Source: an uncultured Bacteroidia bacterium
GTDB lineage: Bacteria; Bacteroidota; Bacteroidia; Bacteroidales; UBA932
Length of the DNA: 36,643 nt
Assembly: GCA_902791945.1 (NCBI GenBank)
Contig: CADAXR010000009.1
Location: forward strand, 1-36,643
Direction: 5' to 3'
A program made the translations under genes and the position numbers. The stretch's first letter is position 1. Each line of letters begins with the position of its first letter. Positions 18,848 to 26,500 of this stretch are shown piece by piece. The notes under the pieces are model-generated. The model was not told the origin of the DNA. It saw only the letters and a list, made by a program, of their open reading frames with translations, and ran no database searches.

Positions 18848-19993
18848 ATGACAGAACTTATGGAAGTCCCCGTCCTTCTTCTGACGGGCTATCTCGGAAG
18901 CGGCAAGACCACCCTTCTGAACCGCATCCTCTCCAACCGCAAAGGCATACGTTTCGCCGTTATTGTCAACGACATCGGTGAAGTCAATATCGACGCCGAC
19001 CTTATTGAAAAAGGCGGCGTGGTGGGCCAGGGAGACGACTCTCTCGTGGCTCTTCAGAACGGATGCATCTGCTGCACCCTCAAGATGGATCTGGTGGCCC
19101 AGCTGACGGACCTGACAAGGCAGGGCCGCTTCGATTACATAGTGATCGAGGCCAGCGGCATCTGCGAGCCGGCGCCCATCGCGCAGACCATCTGCACCAT
19201 CCCGGCGCTCGGGCCGCAGTACCGTTCTGCACCTCTTCCGAAGCTCGACTGCATCGCCACAGTGGTCGATGCTCTCCGCATGAGGGACGAGTTCGGCTGC
19301 GGCGATGCGCTGAAGCGGCCGGACATCGGCGAAGAAGACCTTGAAAGGCTTGTCATAGAGCAGATTGAATTCTGCAACATCGTCATCCTCAACAAGATTT
19401 CCGAGATCTCGAAAGAGGAGCGCGAACGGCTGGAGGCCGTTATCAAGGCCATTAACCCCAAGGCGCGTATCCTTGTGTGCGACTACGGCGACATCGACCT
19501 CGACAGTATTGTCGGGACGGGCATGTTCGACTTCGACGAAGTCGCGACATCCGCCGCCTGGATTGCCGCCATCGAGGGCGAAGAAGCAGAAAACGAGGAG
19601 GAGGGCGAAGCCGACGAGTACGGCATCGGGACCTATGTCTATATAAGAAGAGACCCCATGGACCTAAACCTCTTCGACTGGACGGCAGCGAAGAAATGGC
19701 CCTCCAATATCATCAGAGCTAAGGGGTTGTGCTATTTCTCGGACGAGACGGACAAGTGCTACCTCTTCGAGCAGGCCGGCAGCCAGAAGTCAATCCGCGA
19801 AGCCGGACTCTGGTTCGCCACCATGCCGCAGGAGCAGCTGGAAGAAATGATGCGCCGCGACCGCAATCTCCGCCGCGACTGGGACCCCGTCTATGGCGAC
19901 AGAATGCAGAAAATCGTCTTCATCGGCCGCGACCTCGACCCCGGCGCCATCGACGCGCTGATGGACACCTGCCTTGTGAAGGGTCGGTTCTAA
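18848..19993 (+). CDS. CobW/COG0523-type G3E GTPase, putative metal chaperone
   Basis: 381 aa. Walker A GYLGSGKTT is at 14-22. The metal-binding CICC of this subfamily is at 73-76, followed by the Walker B/switch region IVIEASG (98-104) and the NK guanine-specificity pair in VILNKISE near 181. A short acidic linker (EGEEAENEEEGEADEYG) precedes a CobW-C-like domain. COG0523 GTPases deliver metals, often zinc or cobalt, to client enzymes; the client here is not known. It starts 10 nt after the aldo/keto reductase and is likely cotranscribed. Its stop overlaps the convergent rluA-like stop, and its terminator lies inside that gene. Confidence 0.9.
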   Translation: MTELMEVPVLLLTGYLGSGKTTLLNRILSNRKGIRFAVIVNDIGEVNIDADLIEKGGVVGQGDDSLVALQNGCICCTLKMDLVAQLTDLTRQGRFDYIVIEASGICEPAPIAQTICTIPALGPQYRSAPLPKLDCIATVVDALRMRDEFGCGDALKRPDIGEEDLERLVIEQIEFCNIVILNKISEISKEERERLEAVIKAINPKARILVCDYGDIDLDSIVGTGMFDFDEVATSAAWIAAIEGEEAENEEEGEADEYGIGTYVYIRRDPMDLNLFDWTAAKKWPSNIIRAKGLCYFSDETDKCYLFEQAGSQKSIREAGLWFATMPQEQLEEMMRRDRNLRRDWDPVYGDRMQKIVFIGRDLDPGAIDALMDTCLVKGRF

Positions 19994-20700
19994 GATTCGG
20001 GCACACCTTTCCAGGAAGGAGGAAGAGGGGCGGTGATTTCCACCGCCTCTTTTTTTACGGGGTGTATGAAGCTGACACGGCGGGCGTGGAGGCTGATGCC
20101 GCCGTCGGGATTGGAGCGGGGAGCGCCGTACTTGAGGTCGCCTTTGATGGGGCAGCCGAGAGCGGCAAGCTGACAGCGGATCTGGTGGTGGCGGCCTGTG
20201 AGGAGTTCGACCTCGATAAGGTGATACCTGTCGGTGTCAGCGATGTGCTCGTAGCGGAGGCGGGCCTCCTTGGCGCCGGGCACCGGTTTTACGGAGAAAA
20301 ACGACTTGTTGAGCTTTTCGTTGCGGGAGATCCAGCCCTCGACGAGGGCGGACTTTTCCTTCGGGGCTTTGCAGGTGAGGGCCCAGTAGGTCTTGTGGAC
20401 ACTCCCCTCCCGGAACATCGCTGACAGGCGCTCAAGAGCCTTGGAGGTCTTGGCGAACACGACGGCCCCGCTGACCGGACGGTCAATCCTGTGCGGCACG
20501 CCCATAAACACCTGCCCTGGCTTCCCGTCACGCATCGCGATAAACGCTTTCAGCGTCTCCCCGAGAGGTTCGTCGCCTGTCTTGTCCCCCTGGACAATCT
20601 CTCCCGCCTTCTTATTAATAATTAGGATATGGTTATCCTCATAGAGTATCCTGCCCTGCAGGTCCTCATATTCCTCTTTTGTCAATTCCCTATAAAACAT
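19990..20700 (-). CDS. RluA-family pseudouridine synthase
   Basis: 236 aa from ATG at 20700-20698 (MFYRELTKEEY). The frame is open further upstream, but that part runs through the promoter and toward dnaK and shows no conserved features. The catalytic motif is GVPHRIDRPVSG with D73 (usually HRLDRxTSG). LTGRHHQIRCQLAALGCPI and GDLKYG are strong RluA marks. No N-terminal S4 domain is present, as in the shorter RluA/RluC-like proteins. It converts uridine to pseudouridine in rRNA or tRNA; the exact target cannot be told. The gene faces CobW and diverges from dnaK. Confidence 0.92.
   Translation of the reverse strand: MFYRELTKEEYEDLQGRILYEDNHILIINKKAGEIVQGDKTGDEPLGETLKAFIAMRDGKPGQVFMGVPHRIDRPVSGAVVFAKTSKALERLSAMFREGSVHKTYWALTCKAPKEKSALVEGWISRNEKLNKSFFSVKPVPGAKEARLRYEHIADTDRYHLIEVELLTGRHHQIRCQLAALGCPIKGDLKYGAPRSNPDGGISLHARRVSFIHPVKKEAVEITAPLPPSWKGVPES
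20027..20056 (+). terminator. Intrinsic terminator of the CobW gene, inside the rluA-like CDS
   Basis: Stem GGGGCGGTG (20027-20035) pairs with CACCGCCTC (20041-20049), nine pairs with one G-U, around a 5-nt loop, followed by seven T. It lies 33 nt after the CobW stop and within the last codons of the opposite-strand pseudouridine synthase gene. Confidence 0.8.
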
Positions 20701-20707
20701 AACACCG

Positions 20708-20715
20708 CAAATATA
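20708..20715 (-). promoter_or_regulatory. -7 element of the rluA-like gene
   Basis: On the minus strand TATATTTG matches TAnnTTTG and ends only 7 nt before the ATG at 20700, implying a leader of only a few bases. No clear -33 TTG is seen. Confidence 0.45.
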
Positions 20716-20860
20716 CTGAATATTTTGAGTTAAAGTGTGCAGCTTTTTAACGACATATATGACATTTTGGCAGATAAAGAAGGGTGGCACAGAGTTGGAT
20801 ATTTGGCGGTGGCCACGGGAAAGTGGCAGAAAAAGTAAAAAACAAAAAATATATAGAACT

Positions 20861-22753
20861 ATGGGAAAAATTATCGGAATAGACCTCGGCACGACCAACT
20901 CGTGCGTGGCTGTTATGGAAGGCAACCAGCCTACCGTAATCATCAATAACGAAGGCCAGAGGACGACCCCTTCGGTCGTTGCCTTCACCGATGGCGGCGA
21001 GCGCAAGATCGGCAACCCCGCAAAGCGCCAGGCCATCACCAACCCTCACAACACCGTCTTCTCCATCAAGAGGTTCATGGGCGAAACCTTCGACCAGGTC
21101 GGCAAGGAAGTGTCCACGATGCCCTACAAGGTGGTCCGCGGCGAGAACAACACCCCGAGGGTGGACATCTCCGGCAAGCTCTATTCTCCTCAGGAGATCA
21201 GTGCAATGATTCTCCAGAAGATGAAAAAGACCGCCGAGGATTACCTCCGTCAGGATGTCACCGAAGCCGTCATCACGGTTCCGGCCTACTTCTCCGACTC
21301 CCAGCGCCAGGCGACGAAGGAAGCCGGCAAGATCGCGGGCCTCGATGTCAAGAGGATCATCAACGAACCTACCGCAGCGGCTCTCGCCTATGGCCTTGAC
21401 AAGAAGAACAAGGACATGAAAGTCGCGGTCTATGACCTCGGCGGCGGCACCTTCGATATCTCCATCCTCGAGCTCGGCGGCGGCGTGTTCGAAGTCAAGT
21501 CCACCAATGGTGACACCCACCTCGGCGGCGACGACTTCGACCAGGTCATCATCGACTGGCTCGCCCAGGAGTTCGCGTCCGAGAACGGCGGCATCGACCT
21601 CAAGAAGGACCCGATGGCCCTCCAGAGACTCAAAGAGGCTGCCGAGAAGGCAAAGATCGAACTCTCCAACCAGACCTCGACTGAGATCAACCTCCCTTAT
21701 ATCATGCCTGTTGACGGAGTGCCCAAGCACCTTGTGAAGACCCTCACCAGGGCAAAGTTCGAGCAGCTGGCCGACGCCCTCTTCCAGAGGACGATAGGCC
21801 CCTGCCGCCAGGCCCTGCAGGATGCTCACCTCTCCGCTTCCGACATCGACGAGGTTCTCCTCGTGGGCGGTTCGACCCGTATCCCTTACGTCCAGGAGCT
21901 CGTGAAGAACTTCTTCGGCAAGGAGCCCAACCGCAGCGTCAACCCTGACGAAGTCGTCGCTATCGGCGCTTCCATCCAGGGCGGCGTTCTCGCCGGCGAC
22001 GTGAAGGACGTCCTCCTTCTCGACGTTACCCCGCTGTCGCTCGGTATCGAGACCCTCGGCGGCGTGATGACCAAGCTCATCGAGTCCAACACGACCATCC
22101 CGGCCAAGAAGTCCCAGATCTTCTCCACGGCGGCCGACAACCAGCCTTCCGTCGAGATCAGGGTTCTCCAGGGCGAGCGTCCGATGGCGAAGGACAACAA
22201 GCAGATCGGTGTCTTCCACCTCGACGGCATCGCTCCCGCCCCGCGCGGCATACCTCAGATCGAAGTGACCTTCGACATCGACGCCAACGGCATCCTCAAC
22301 GTCTCCGCAAAGGACAAGGCTACAGGCAAGGAGCAGAACATCCGTATCGAGGCGTCCTCCGGCCTTTCCGAGGTTGAAATCCAGAGGATGAGGGACGAGG
22401 CCAAGGCCAACGAGGCCGCCGACGCCGCAGAGAAGGAGCGCGTCGACAAGATCAATAACGCAGACGCCCTCTGCTTCCAGGCCGAGAAGTTCCTCAAGGA
22501 TAACGGCGACAAGGTCCCTGCCGACATCAAGGGCGAGGTCGAGAGCAACGTGAACCTCCTCAAGGAGGCCGTCAAGGCGCAGAACATCGCCGACATCGAC
22601 CGCTACAGCGAAGCTCTCAACAAGGCCTTCGAGAAGATGTACCAGCAGAGCCAGCAGGCCGGCGGTCCTCAGGGAGGTCCCCAGGGTCCTTTCCAGGGCG
22701 GTCCTCAGGGAGGCCCTCAGCCGGGCGGCGACCAGGGGCCTGACGAGCAGTAA
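20861..22753 (+). CDS. dnaK: Chaperone DnaK (Hsp70)
   Basis: 630 aa from ATG 20861 ([15 protein letters not shown]). The upstream extension of the frame is not part of the family. The ATPase domain has [24 protein letters not shown] and [11 protein letters not shown]. The linker is [12 protein letters not shown], then the substrate-binding domain and helical lid. The tail after the lid is Gly/Pro/Gln-rich with repeated GGPQ units and ends GGDQGPDEQ, without a recognisable EEVD/EEVK-like terminus. DnaK refolds proteins with DnaJ and GrpE, neither of which is in the window. The 160-nt upstream gap has no confident promoter and no CIRCE palindrome. Confidence 0.98.
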   Translation: MGKIIGIDLGTTNSCVAVMEGNQPTVIINNEGQRTTPSVVAFTDGGERKIGNPAKRQAITNPHNTVFSIKRFMGETFDQVGKEVSTMPYKVVRGENNTPRVDISGKLYSPQEISAMILQKMKKTAEDYLRQDVTEAVITVPAYFSDSQRQATKEAGKIAGLDVKRIINEPTAAALAYGLDKKNKDMKVAVYDLGGGTFDISILELGGGVFEVKSTNGDTHLGGDDFDQVIIDWLAQEFASENGGIDLKKDPMALQRLKEAAEKAKIELSNQTSTEINLPYIMPVDGVPKHLVKTLTRAKFEQLADALFQRTIGPCRQALQDAHLSASDIDEVLLVGGSTRIPYVQELVKNFFGKEPNRSVNPDEVVAIGASIQGGVLAGDVKDVLLLDVTPLSLGIETLGGVMTKLIESNTTIPAKKSQIFSTAADNQPSVEIRVLQGERPMAKDNKQIGVFHLDGIAPAPRGIPQIEVTFDIDANGILNVSAKDKATGKEQNIRIEASSGLSEVEIQRMRDEAKANEAADAAEKERVDKINNADALCFQAEKFLKDNGDKVPADIKGEVESNVNLLKEAVKAQNIADIDRYSEALNKAFEKMYQQSQQAGGPQGGPQGPFQGGPQGGPQPGGDQGPDEQ

Positions 22754-22768
22754 GTCAAAAATTTTTCT

Positions 22769-22776
22769 TACCTTTG
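22769..22776 (+). promoter_or_regulatory. Putative -7 element of the NlpC/P60 gene
   Basis: TACCTTTG matches TAnnTTTG, 22 nt before the ATG at 22799. No TTG -33 element is visible. The short region 22750-22771 between the genes also reads as an AT-rich palindrome (GTAAG...CTTAC). Confidence 0.45.
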
Positions 22777-22798
22777 CAGCCCTTTGCTGTAAAAGACT

Positions 22799-23752
22799 AT
22801 GAAAAAGATATTAGTGGCGGCAGCAATGACCTTGCTGCTGCCTTTGTTTTCACTGGCGCAGACGCCCCGCGACACCGTCTCGATGACGCCGCAGGAGATT
22901 GCCGATTCGCTTATCGCGGATGCGATGCAGTTTCTCGGGACGCCGTACCACTATGGCGCCAGCGGCCCCAAGTCCTTCGACTGTTCGGGATTTACCGGAT
23001 ACATCTACAAGCGTTTCGGCTACAAACTGACACGCTCGGCCAAGTCGCAGTCGCATGACGGAAGGGCGGTCGAGGGAGACCTCTCAAAGCTCCAGAAAGG
23101 CGACATCCTCGTCTTCGGAGGCATCCGGAACAAGAACGTCATAGGCCATGTGGCCATATTCATCGAGACGCTGAAAGACGGCACGGACGCTTCGTTCATC
23201 CACGCCGCAAGAGGCGGAGTCAAGATCAACAGGCTGTCGGAGACCTACTACAAAGAGCGCTTCATGGGAGTACGGCGTATTCTCCCGGATTTCGTGGTGG
23301 TGGACGCCCCGGAGGCCATCTCCGTCGACACGACGGCTGTCCTGCCAAGGGTCGACACCCTCCTTCTCGGAGACGGCGACAGACGCGCCATCGTCTTTGC
23401 CGACGGCACCTGGGTCTGGATCCGCGAGGACGGGACTCCGGAGATCCCCGAAGACATATCTTCGATAGTCCTCGGAGGCAACGGAAGCTGGAAGATAGTG
23501 CAGAACTCTCCCGTGAAGATTCCCGCGCCGGCACCTCTCGTGACGGGCAAGGAGAACTCTGCGGGCACCGTCCCGGACTCTCAGTCCGGAGAGCCTTCCC
23601 GCAGCACGGCGACCTGGTACACAGTCAAGAGCGGCGACACACTTTCTTCAATTGCACGCCGCTACGGGACCTCCGTCAAGAGCATCTGCGTCCTCAACGG
23701 AATCAAGGAATCATCCATCCTGAGCATAGGAAAGAAACTCAGGGTGAAGTAG
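22799..23752 (+). CDS. Secreted NlpC/P60 peptidase with C-terminal LysM
   Basis: 317 aa. Signal peptide [20 protein letters not shown] is probably cut before QT. The NlpC/P60 domain (about 35-160) has the catalytic C62 in [11 protein letters not shown]117 in GHVAIF and a third polar residue H135 in FIHAARGG. A middle region of about 110 residues is not recognised. A LysM peptidoglycan-binding domain ends the protein ([20 protein letters not shown] from about 272). These enzymes cut the stem peptides of peptidoglycan in the periplasm. The 3' end overlaps the convergent AraC gene by 14 nt. Confidence 0.93.
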   Translation: MKKILVAAAMTLLLPLFSLAQTPRDTVSMTPQEIADSLIADAMQFLGTPYHYGASGPKSFDCSGFTGYIYKRFGYKLTRSAKSQSHDGRAVEGDLSKLQKGDILVFGGIRNKNVIGHVAIFIETLKDGTDASFIHAARGGVKINRLSETYYKERFMGVRRILPDFVVVDAPEAISVDTTAVLPRVDTLLLGDGDRRAIVFADGTWVWIREDGTPEIPEDISSIVLGGNGSWKIVQNSPVKIPAPAPLVTGKENSAGTVPDSQSGEPSRSTATWYTVKSGDTLSSIARRYGTSVKSICVLNGIKESSILSIGKKLRVK

Positions 23753-24458
23753 GCTTTGGAGCCGATTTGGCCGTCTTCTCCGCCCCGAACCTCACCGACT
23801 GGCACCAGACGCTCGGCGACACCCCTTTGACCAGCTTGAAAGCCATGTTGAAGGTGATTACCGTGTGAAAACCGGACATCATCGAGAGCTGCGTTACCTT
23901 AAGCGAAGTGTTGTTTCTGAATATCTTCATCGCATAGTCAACCCTGTAGTCGTTGACAAAGCGCCGGAAATTCTTTCCGGAACAGGCGTTTATCGTGCGT
24001 GAAAGATAGAAAGTGTTGGTATACATTGCGTTCGCCAGGTCCGCGAGGGTAAGGCTCTCCACAAGGAAAGGCTTCTTGGTCTCCATATGGAGGCAGCAGC
24101 GCTCAAACAGGGCCGTGTAAGATTCCATTGTATCCGGTTCCTGTCTCCTTACCGGAGGAGGAGGAGGAGGCTCAGGCCGGGCCTGACGGCTGCCGGGGGC
24201 GGAACGAAGGCGCTGCACCACGCCGGCCGCCGGAGGGATGACGGCGAAGACGAGTGCAAGCGAAGAGACCGCCGCAAGCGCAGCGGACGGTGCACCGACG
24301 AGCGCCAGCACAACAGCCGAGACGGACGCCTCCGAAGTTATTACTGAAGAAACAGTGTGAAGTACCGGAAAATGTCCGGTACTCCCGGACTTTAAGAGAA
24401 TCGATGCCGCCAGAATAATGTTGGGTATAATGGCGGCAAACAGCAGAAGCAATACCAT
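23739..24458 (-). CDS. Membrane-anchored AraC-type regulator
   Basis: 239 aa. The N-terminal 80 residues are hydrophobic (helices at about 1-22 and 46-80), followed by a linker with a run of seven prolines (97-103). The C-terminal AraC/XylS domain at about 131-222 has two helix-turn-helix units: [21 protein letters not shown], then [31 protein letters not shown] (quoted in part). No sensor domain is visible between membrane and DNA-binding parts. It could sense membrane state or a partner, which is inference. It converges with the NlpC/P60 gene, and there is no clear promoter match upstream. Confidence 0.8.
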   Translation of the reverse strand: MVLLLLFAAIIPNIILAASILLKSGSTGHFPVLHTVSSVITSEASVSAVVLALVGAPSAALAAVSSLALVFAVIPPAAGVVQRLRSAPGSRQARPEPPPPPPVRRQEPDTMESYTALFERCCLHMETKKPFLVESLTLADLANAMYTNTFYLSRTINACSGKNFRRFVNDYRVDYAMKIFRNNTSLKVTQLSMMSGFHTVITFNMAFKLVKGVSPSVWCQSVRFGAEKTAKSAPKPTSP

Positions 24459-24494
24459 AGCTTTTTATATTTACTCCCTTAAAGTTATGAAAAC

Positions 24495-24522
24495 GGCCCC
24501 AAAACGGAGAGGTTTCGGGGCC
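24495..24522 (-). terminator. Hairpin terminator of the leuS-yitT operon
   Basis: GGCCCCAAAAC (24495-24505) pairs with GTTTCGGGGCC (24512-24522), eleven positions with one mismatch or wobble. It lies about 26 nt downstream of the last yitT stop on the minus strand and is followed there by a T-containing tract. Confidence 0.65.
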
Positions 24523-24547
24523 TGGTGTAGTCAAATTTTTATGTTTT

Positions 24548-25570
24548 TTATTGACTTTCAGTTTTTTTTATAATTTTCCCCTGCTTTTTGACGGGTCCTT
24601 TGATGGCGTCGAAGCCTTTTCCATAGACTCCGGACACCGAAGAGACTGAAAGGAATGCCTCCGAATCGATCGCTTTGATGTAGCGGAGCATGAGGTTGAG
24701 GTCCGTCTTCCTGGTCAGAACCATCAGGACCTCCATGCTCTGCTGGGTGTACCAGCCCTTGCCGTCGAGGACGGTCACACCGCGGTGAAGTTCGTGGGTG
24801 ATGGCGTCCGCTATCTCCTTGTATTTCTTGGAAAGGATGAAAAGCTGTACGGACTGCTGCTGGCCGGAAAGATAGAGGTCCACGACATAGCTGTTGACAG
24901 TCACGAGGATAAGACCATAGACGACGGTAGTAATCTTCTCGGCAAACGGCATCAGGTGGGTCACGGGATCGCCGTTATAGTCAAAAATGGCCTTTCCGGT
25001 CATCGGATCGATCTCGTTGATGACCGAAGGGACGAAAAGGGACGAGCAGATGATAAAGACGTCAAGGACGAGAATCACCTTGCCCGGAGAGACGTTGCGG
25101 TACTTGGTGTAAATGATGGCGACGATGTCGGTTCCTCCCGTGCTTCCGCCCTGGGAGATGGACATTCCTATGCCCACGCCGGCCATGATGCCGCCCATGA
25201 TTGTGGACATCAGCTTGCCGTTCTTGAGCGCAAGGGTCACGATGATCTCGGAAGGGATGATGTTCTGGAGAAGGGAAAGACCGAGCGAGGCAAGGACAAT
25301 CGCATAGATTGTCTTGCCGCCGAAGGACGTGCCGAGCACAAGCACGGCTACGAGGATGAGGATGGCGTTCAGCACGAAGTAGGAAATACCGATGCTCACC
25401 AGACCGCCGGTGGCGTACTGGATAATGGAGCTTATACCGGTGACTCCGCCGCCGACGAGGTTGTTGGGGACGAGGAAAACGGTCCACCCCGTGACATAGA
25501 GAAGTATGCCGAGAGTAATCAGGGCGTACTCCTTGATAAAGGTCCAGATATTTTTCTTAAGTATGGGCAT
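24548..25570 (-). CDS. YitT family membrane protein, second copy
   Basis: 340 aa. About six membrane helices (DUF161, residues about 10-240) are followed by the cytoplasmic DUF2179 domain (GVTVLDGKGWYTQQSMEVLMV region, about 265-325). The family signature GGGVTGISSIIQYATGG is near residue 40 and GGSTGGTDIVAII near 143. YitT proteins are probably transporters, but the substrate is not established. It is paralogous to the next gene upstream, from which it is separated by 5 nt. An insert (INEIDPMTGKAIFDYNGDP) between helices is not in the sister copy and accounts for part of the length difference. It is the last gene of a minus-strand operon, with a terminator just after. Confidence 0.9.
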   Translation of the reverse strand: MPILKKNIWTFIKEYALITLGILLYVTGWTVFLVPNNLVGGGVTGISSIIQYATGGLVSIGISYFVLNAILILVAVLVLGTSFGGKTIYAIVLASLGLSLLQNIIPSEIIVTLALKNGKLMSTIMGGIMAGVGIGMSISQGGSTGGTDIVAIIYTKYRNVSPGKVILVLDVFIICSSLFVPSVINEIDPMTGKAIFDYNGDPVTHLMPFAEKITTVVYGLILVTVNSYVVDLYLSGQQQSVQLFILSKKYKEIADAITHELHRGVTVLDGKGWYTQQSMEVLMVLTRKTDLNLMLRYIKAIDSEAFLSVSSVSGVYGKGFDAIKGPVKKQGKIIKKTESQ

Positions 25571-25575
25571 CGGGC

Positions 25576-26499
25576 TCAGGATTTTTTCTTTGCCTTTTTC
25601 TGTATACCGGCCTTCATCTCCTCAAAACCTTCCCCATAGACGCCGCTGGCCTGGGAGACGGACATGAAGGCCGTCGGATCGACGAGCTTTACCGCCCTTG
25701 TCAGGTTGCGGAGCTCCCTCTTGCGGACGACGACGAGGAGGACCCTCTTGTCCTCCTTGGTGTACCAGCCGATGGCATTCAGTGCGGTCACGCCGCGCTT
25801 GAGGTCGTTCATTATATAATCCGCTATCTCCTTGTAGTGGTTGGAGAAGATGAGTACCTGGACATTGGATTTACGGCCCGTAGTGACGAGGTCTATCGCT
25901 ATGGAGAAAACCACCATCGCCACATAGCCGTACATCATGTCCTGGAAGGTCTTTCCCGGGACGAGGAGGATGGATGCGATGACGAAGATGTCACAGAAGA
26001 TGAACACTGTTCCTAGCGAGACCGGCCAGAACTTGTTGATTACTATCGCGACGATGTCGGAACCGCCGGAAGATCCGCCGTAGGAGATTACAATGCCTAT
26101 CCCAATGGCTTCCATAAGGCCGCCGATGATGGGGATCAGGATGGGGTCGCTGAGATACAGAGGGTGATCGGGAAGGCACTTGAGAAACTCGAACTGGGGC
26201 ATCACCTCGAAGAGGATCGAAGACAGCGCTATCACATAGACAGTCCTGAATCCGAAGCCCTTGCCGAGAATCAGGGATCCGACTATAATGAGGATGCCGT
26301 TGATTATCGGGAAGGAATACGCCACCTTTATCAAGCCGAAAGTGGCATACTGGATGATGGCGCACATACCGATGAGGCCGCCGCTGGCGATGTTGCTCGG
26401 AATCATGAACGATGTCCAGCCGAGGACGAAAATGAGCGTCCCGAGGCTGAGCATGCCGTAGTCGCCGGCTATCTTCCAGATTTTCTTGCTGTCCACCAT
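25576..26499 (-). CDS. YitT family membrane protein, first copy
   Basis: 307 aa. It has the same layout as its neighbour: SGGLIGMCAIIQYATFG near residue 38, GGSSGGSDIVAIVINKF near 141, about six helices, then DUF2179 with GVTALNAIGWYTKEDKRVLLV. The start ATG (26499-26497) is one base from the leuS stop, so translation is probably coupled. The pair may have arisen by tandem duplication or may act as a heteromer; the sequence does not decide this. Confidence 0.9.
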   Translation of the reverse strand: MVDSKKIWKIAGDYGMLSLGTLIFVLGWTSFMIPSNIASGGLIGMCAIIQYATFGLIKVAYSFPIINGILIIVGSLILGKGFGFRTVYVIALSSILFEVMPQFEFLKCLPDHPLYLSDPILIPIIGGLMEAIGIGIVISYGGSSGGSDIVAIVINKFWPVSLGTVFIFCDIFVIASILLVPGKTFQDMMYGYVAMVVFSIAIDLVTTGRKSNVQVLIFSNHYKEIADYIMNDLKRGVTALNAIGWYTKEDKRVLLVVVRKRELRNLTRAVKLVDPTAFMSVSQASGVYGEGFEEMKAGIQKKAKKKS

Positions 26500-26500
26500 A

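Noticed and set aside
20784-20801. A sigma-54-like TGGCAC...TTGG sequence upstream of dnaK
   Set aside because: Only nine bases lie between the GG and the second G pair, and that pair is GG and not GC, so it misses the -24/-12 pattern.
20735-20860. N-terminal extension of DnaK, and on the other strand (20701-21042) of the rluA-like gene
   Set aside because: Both run through the intergenic and promoter region. The conserved proteins begin at [10 protein letters not shown] (20861) and MFYREL (20700).
22750-22771. AT-rich palindrome GTAAG...CTTAC after dnaK as a terminator
   Set aside because: The stem is short and AT-rich with no following T-tract; it may simply be chance around the stop codon.
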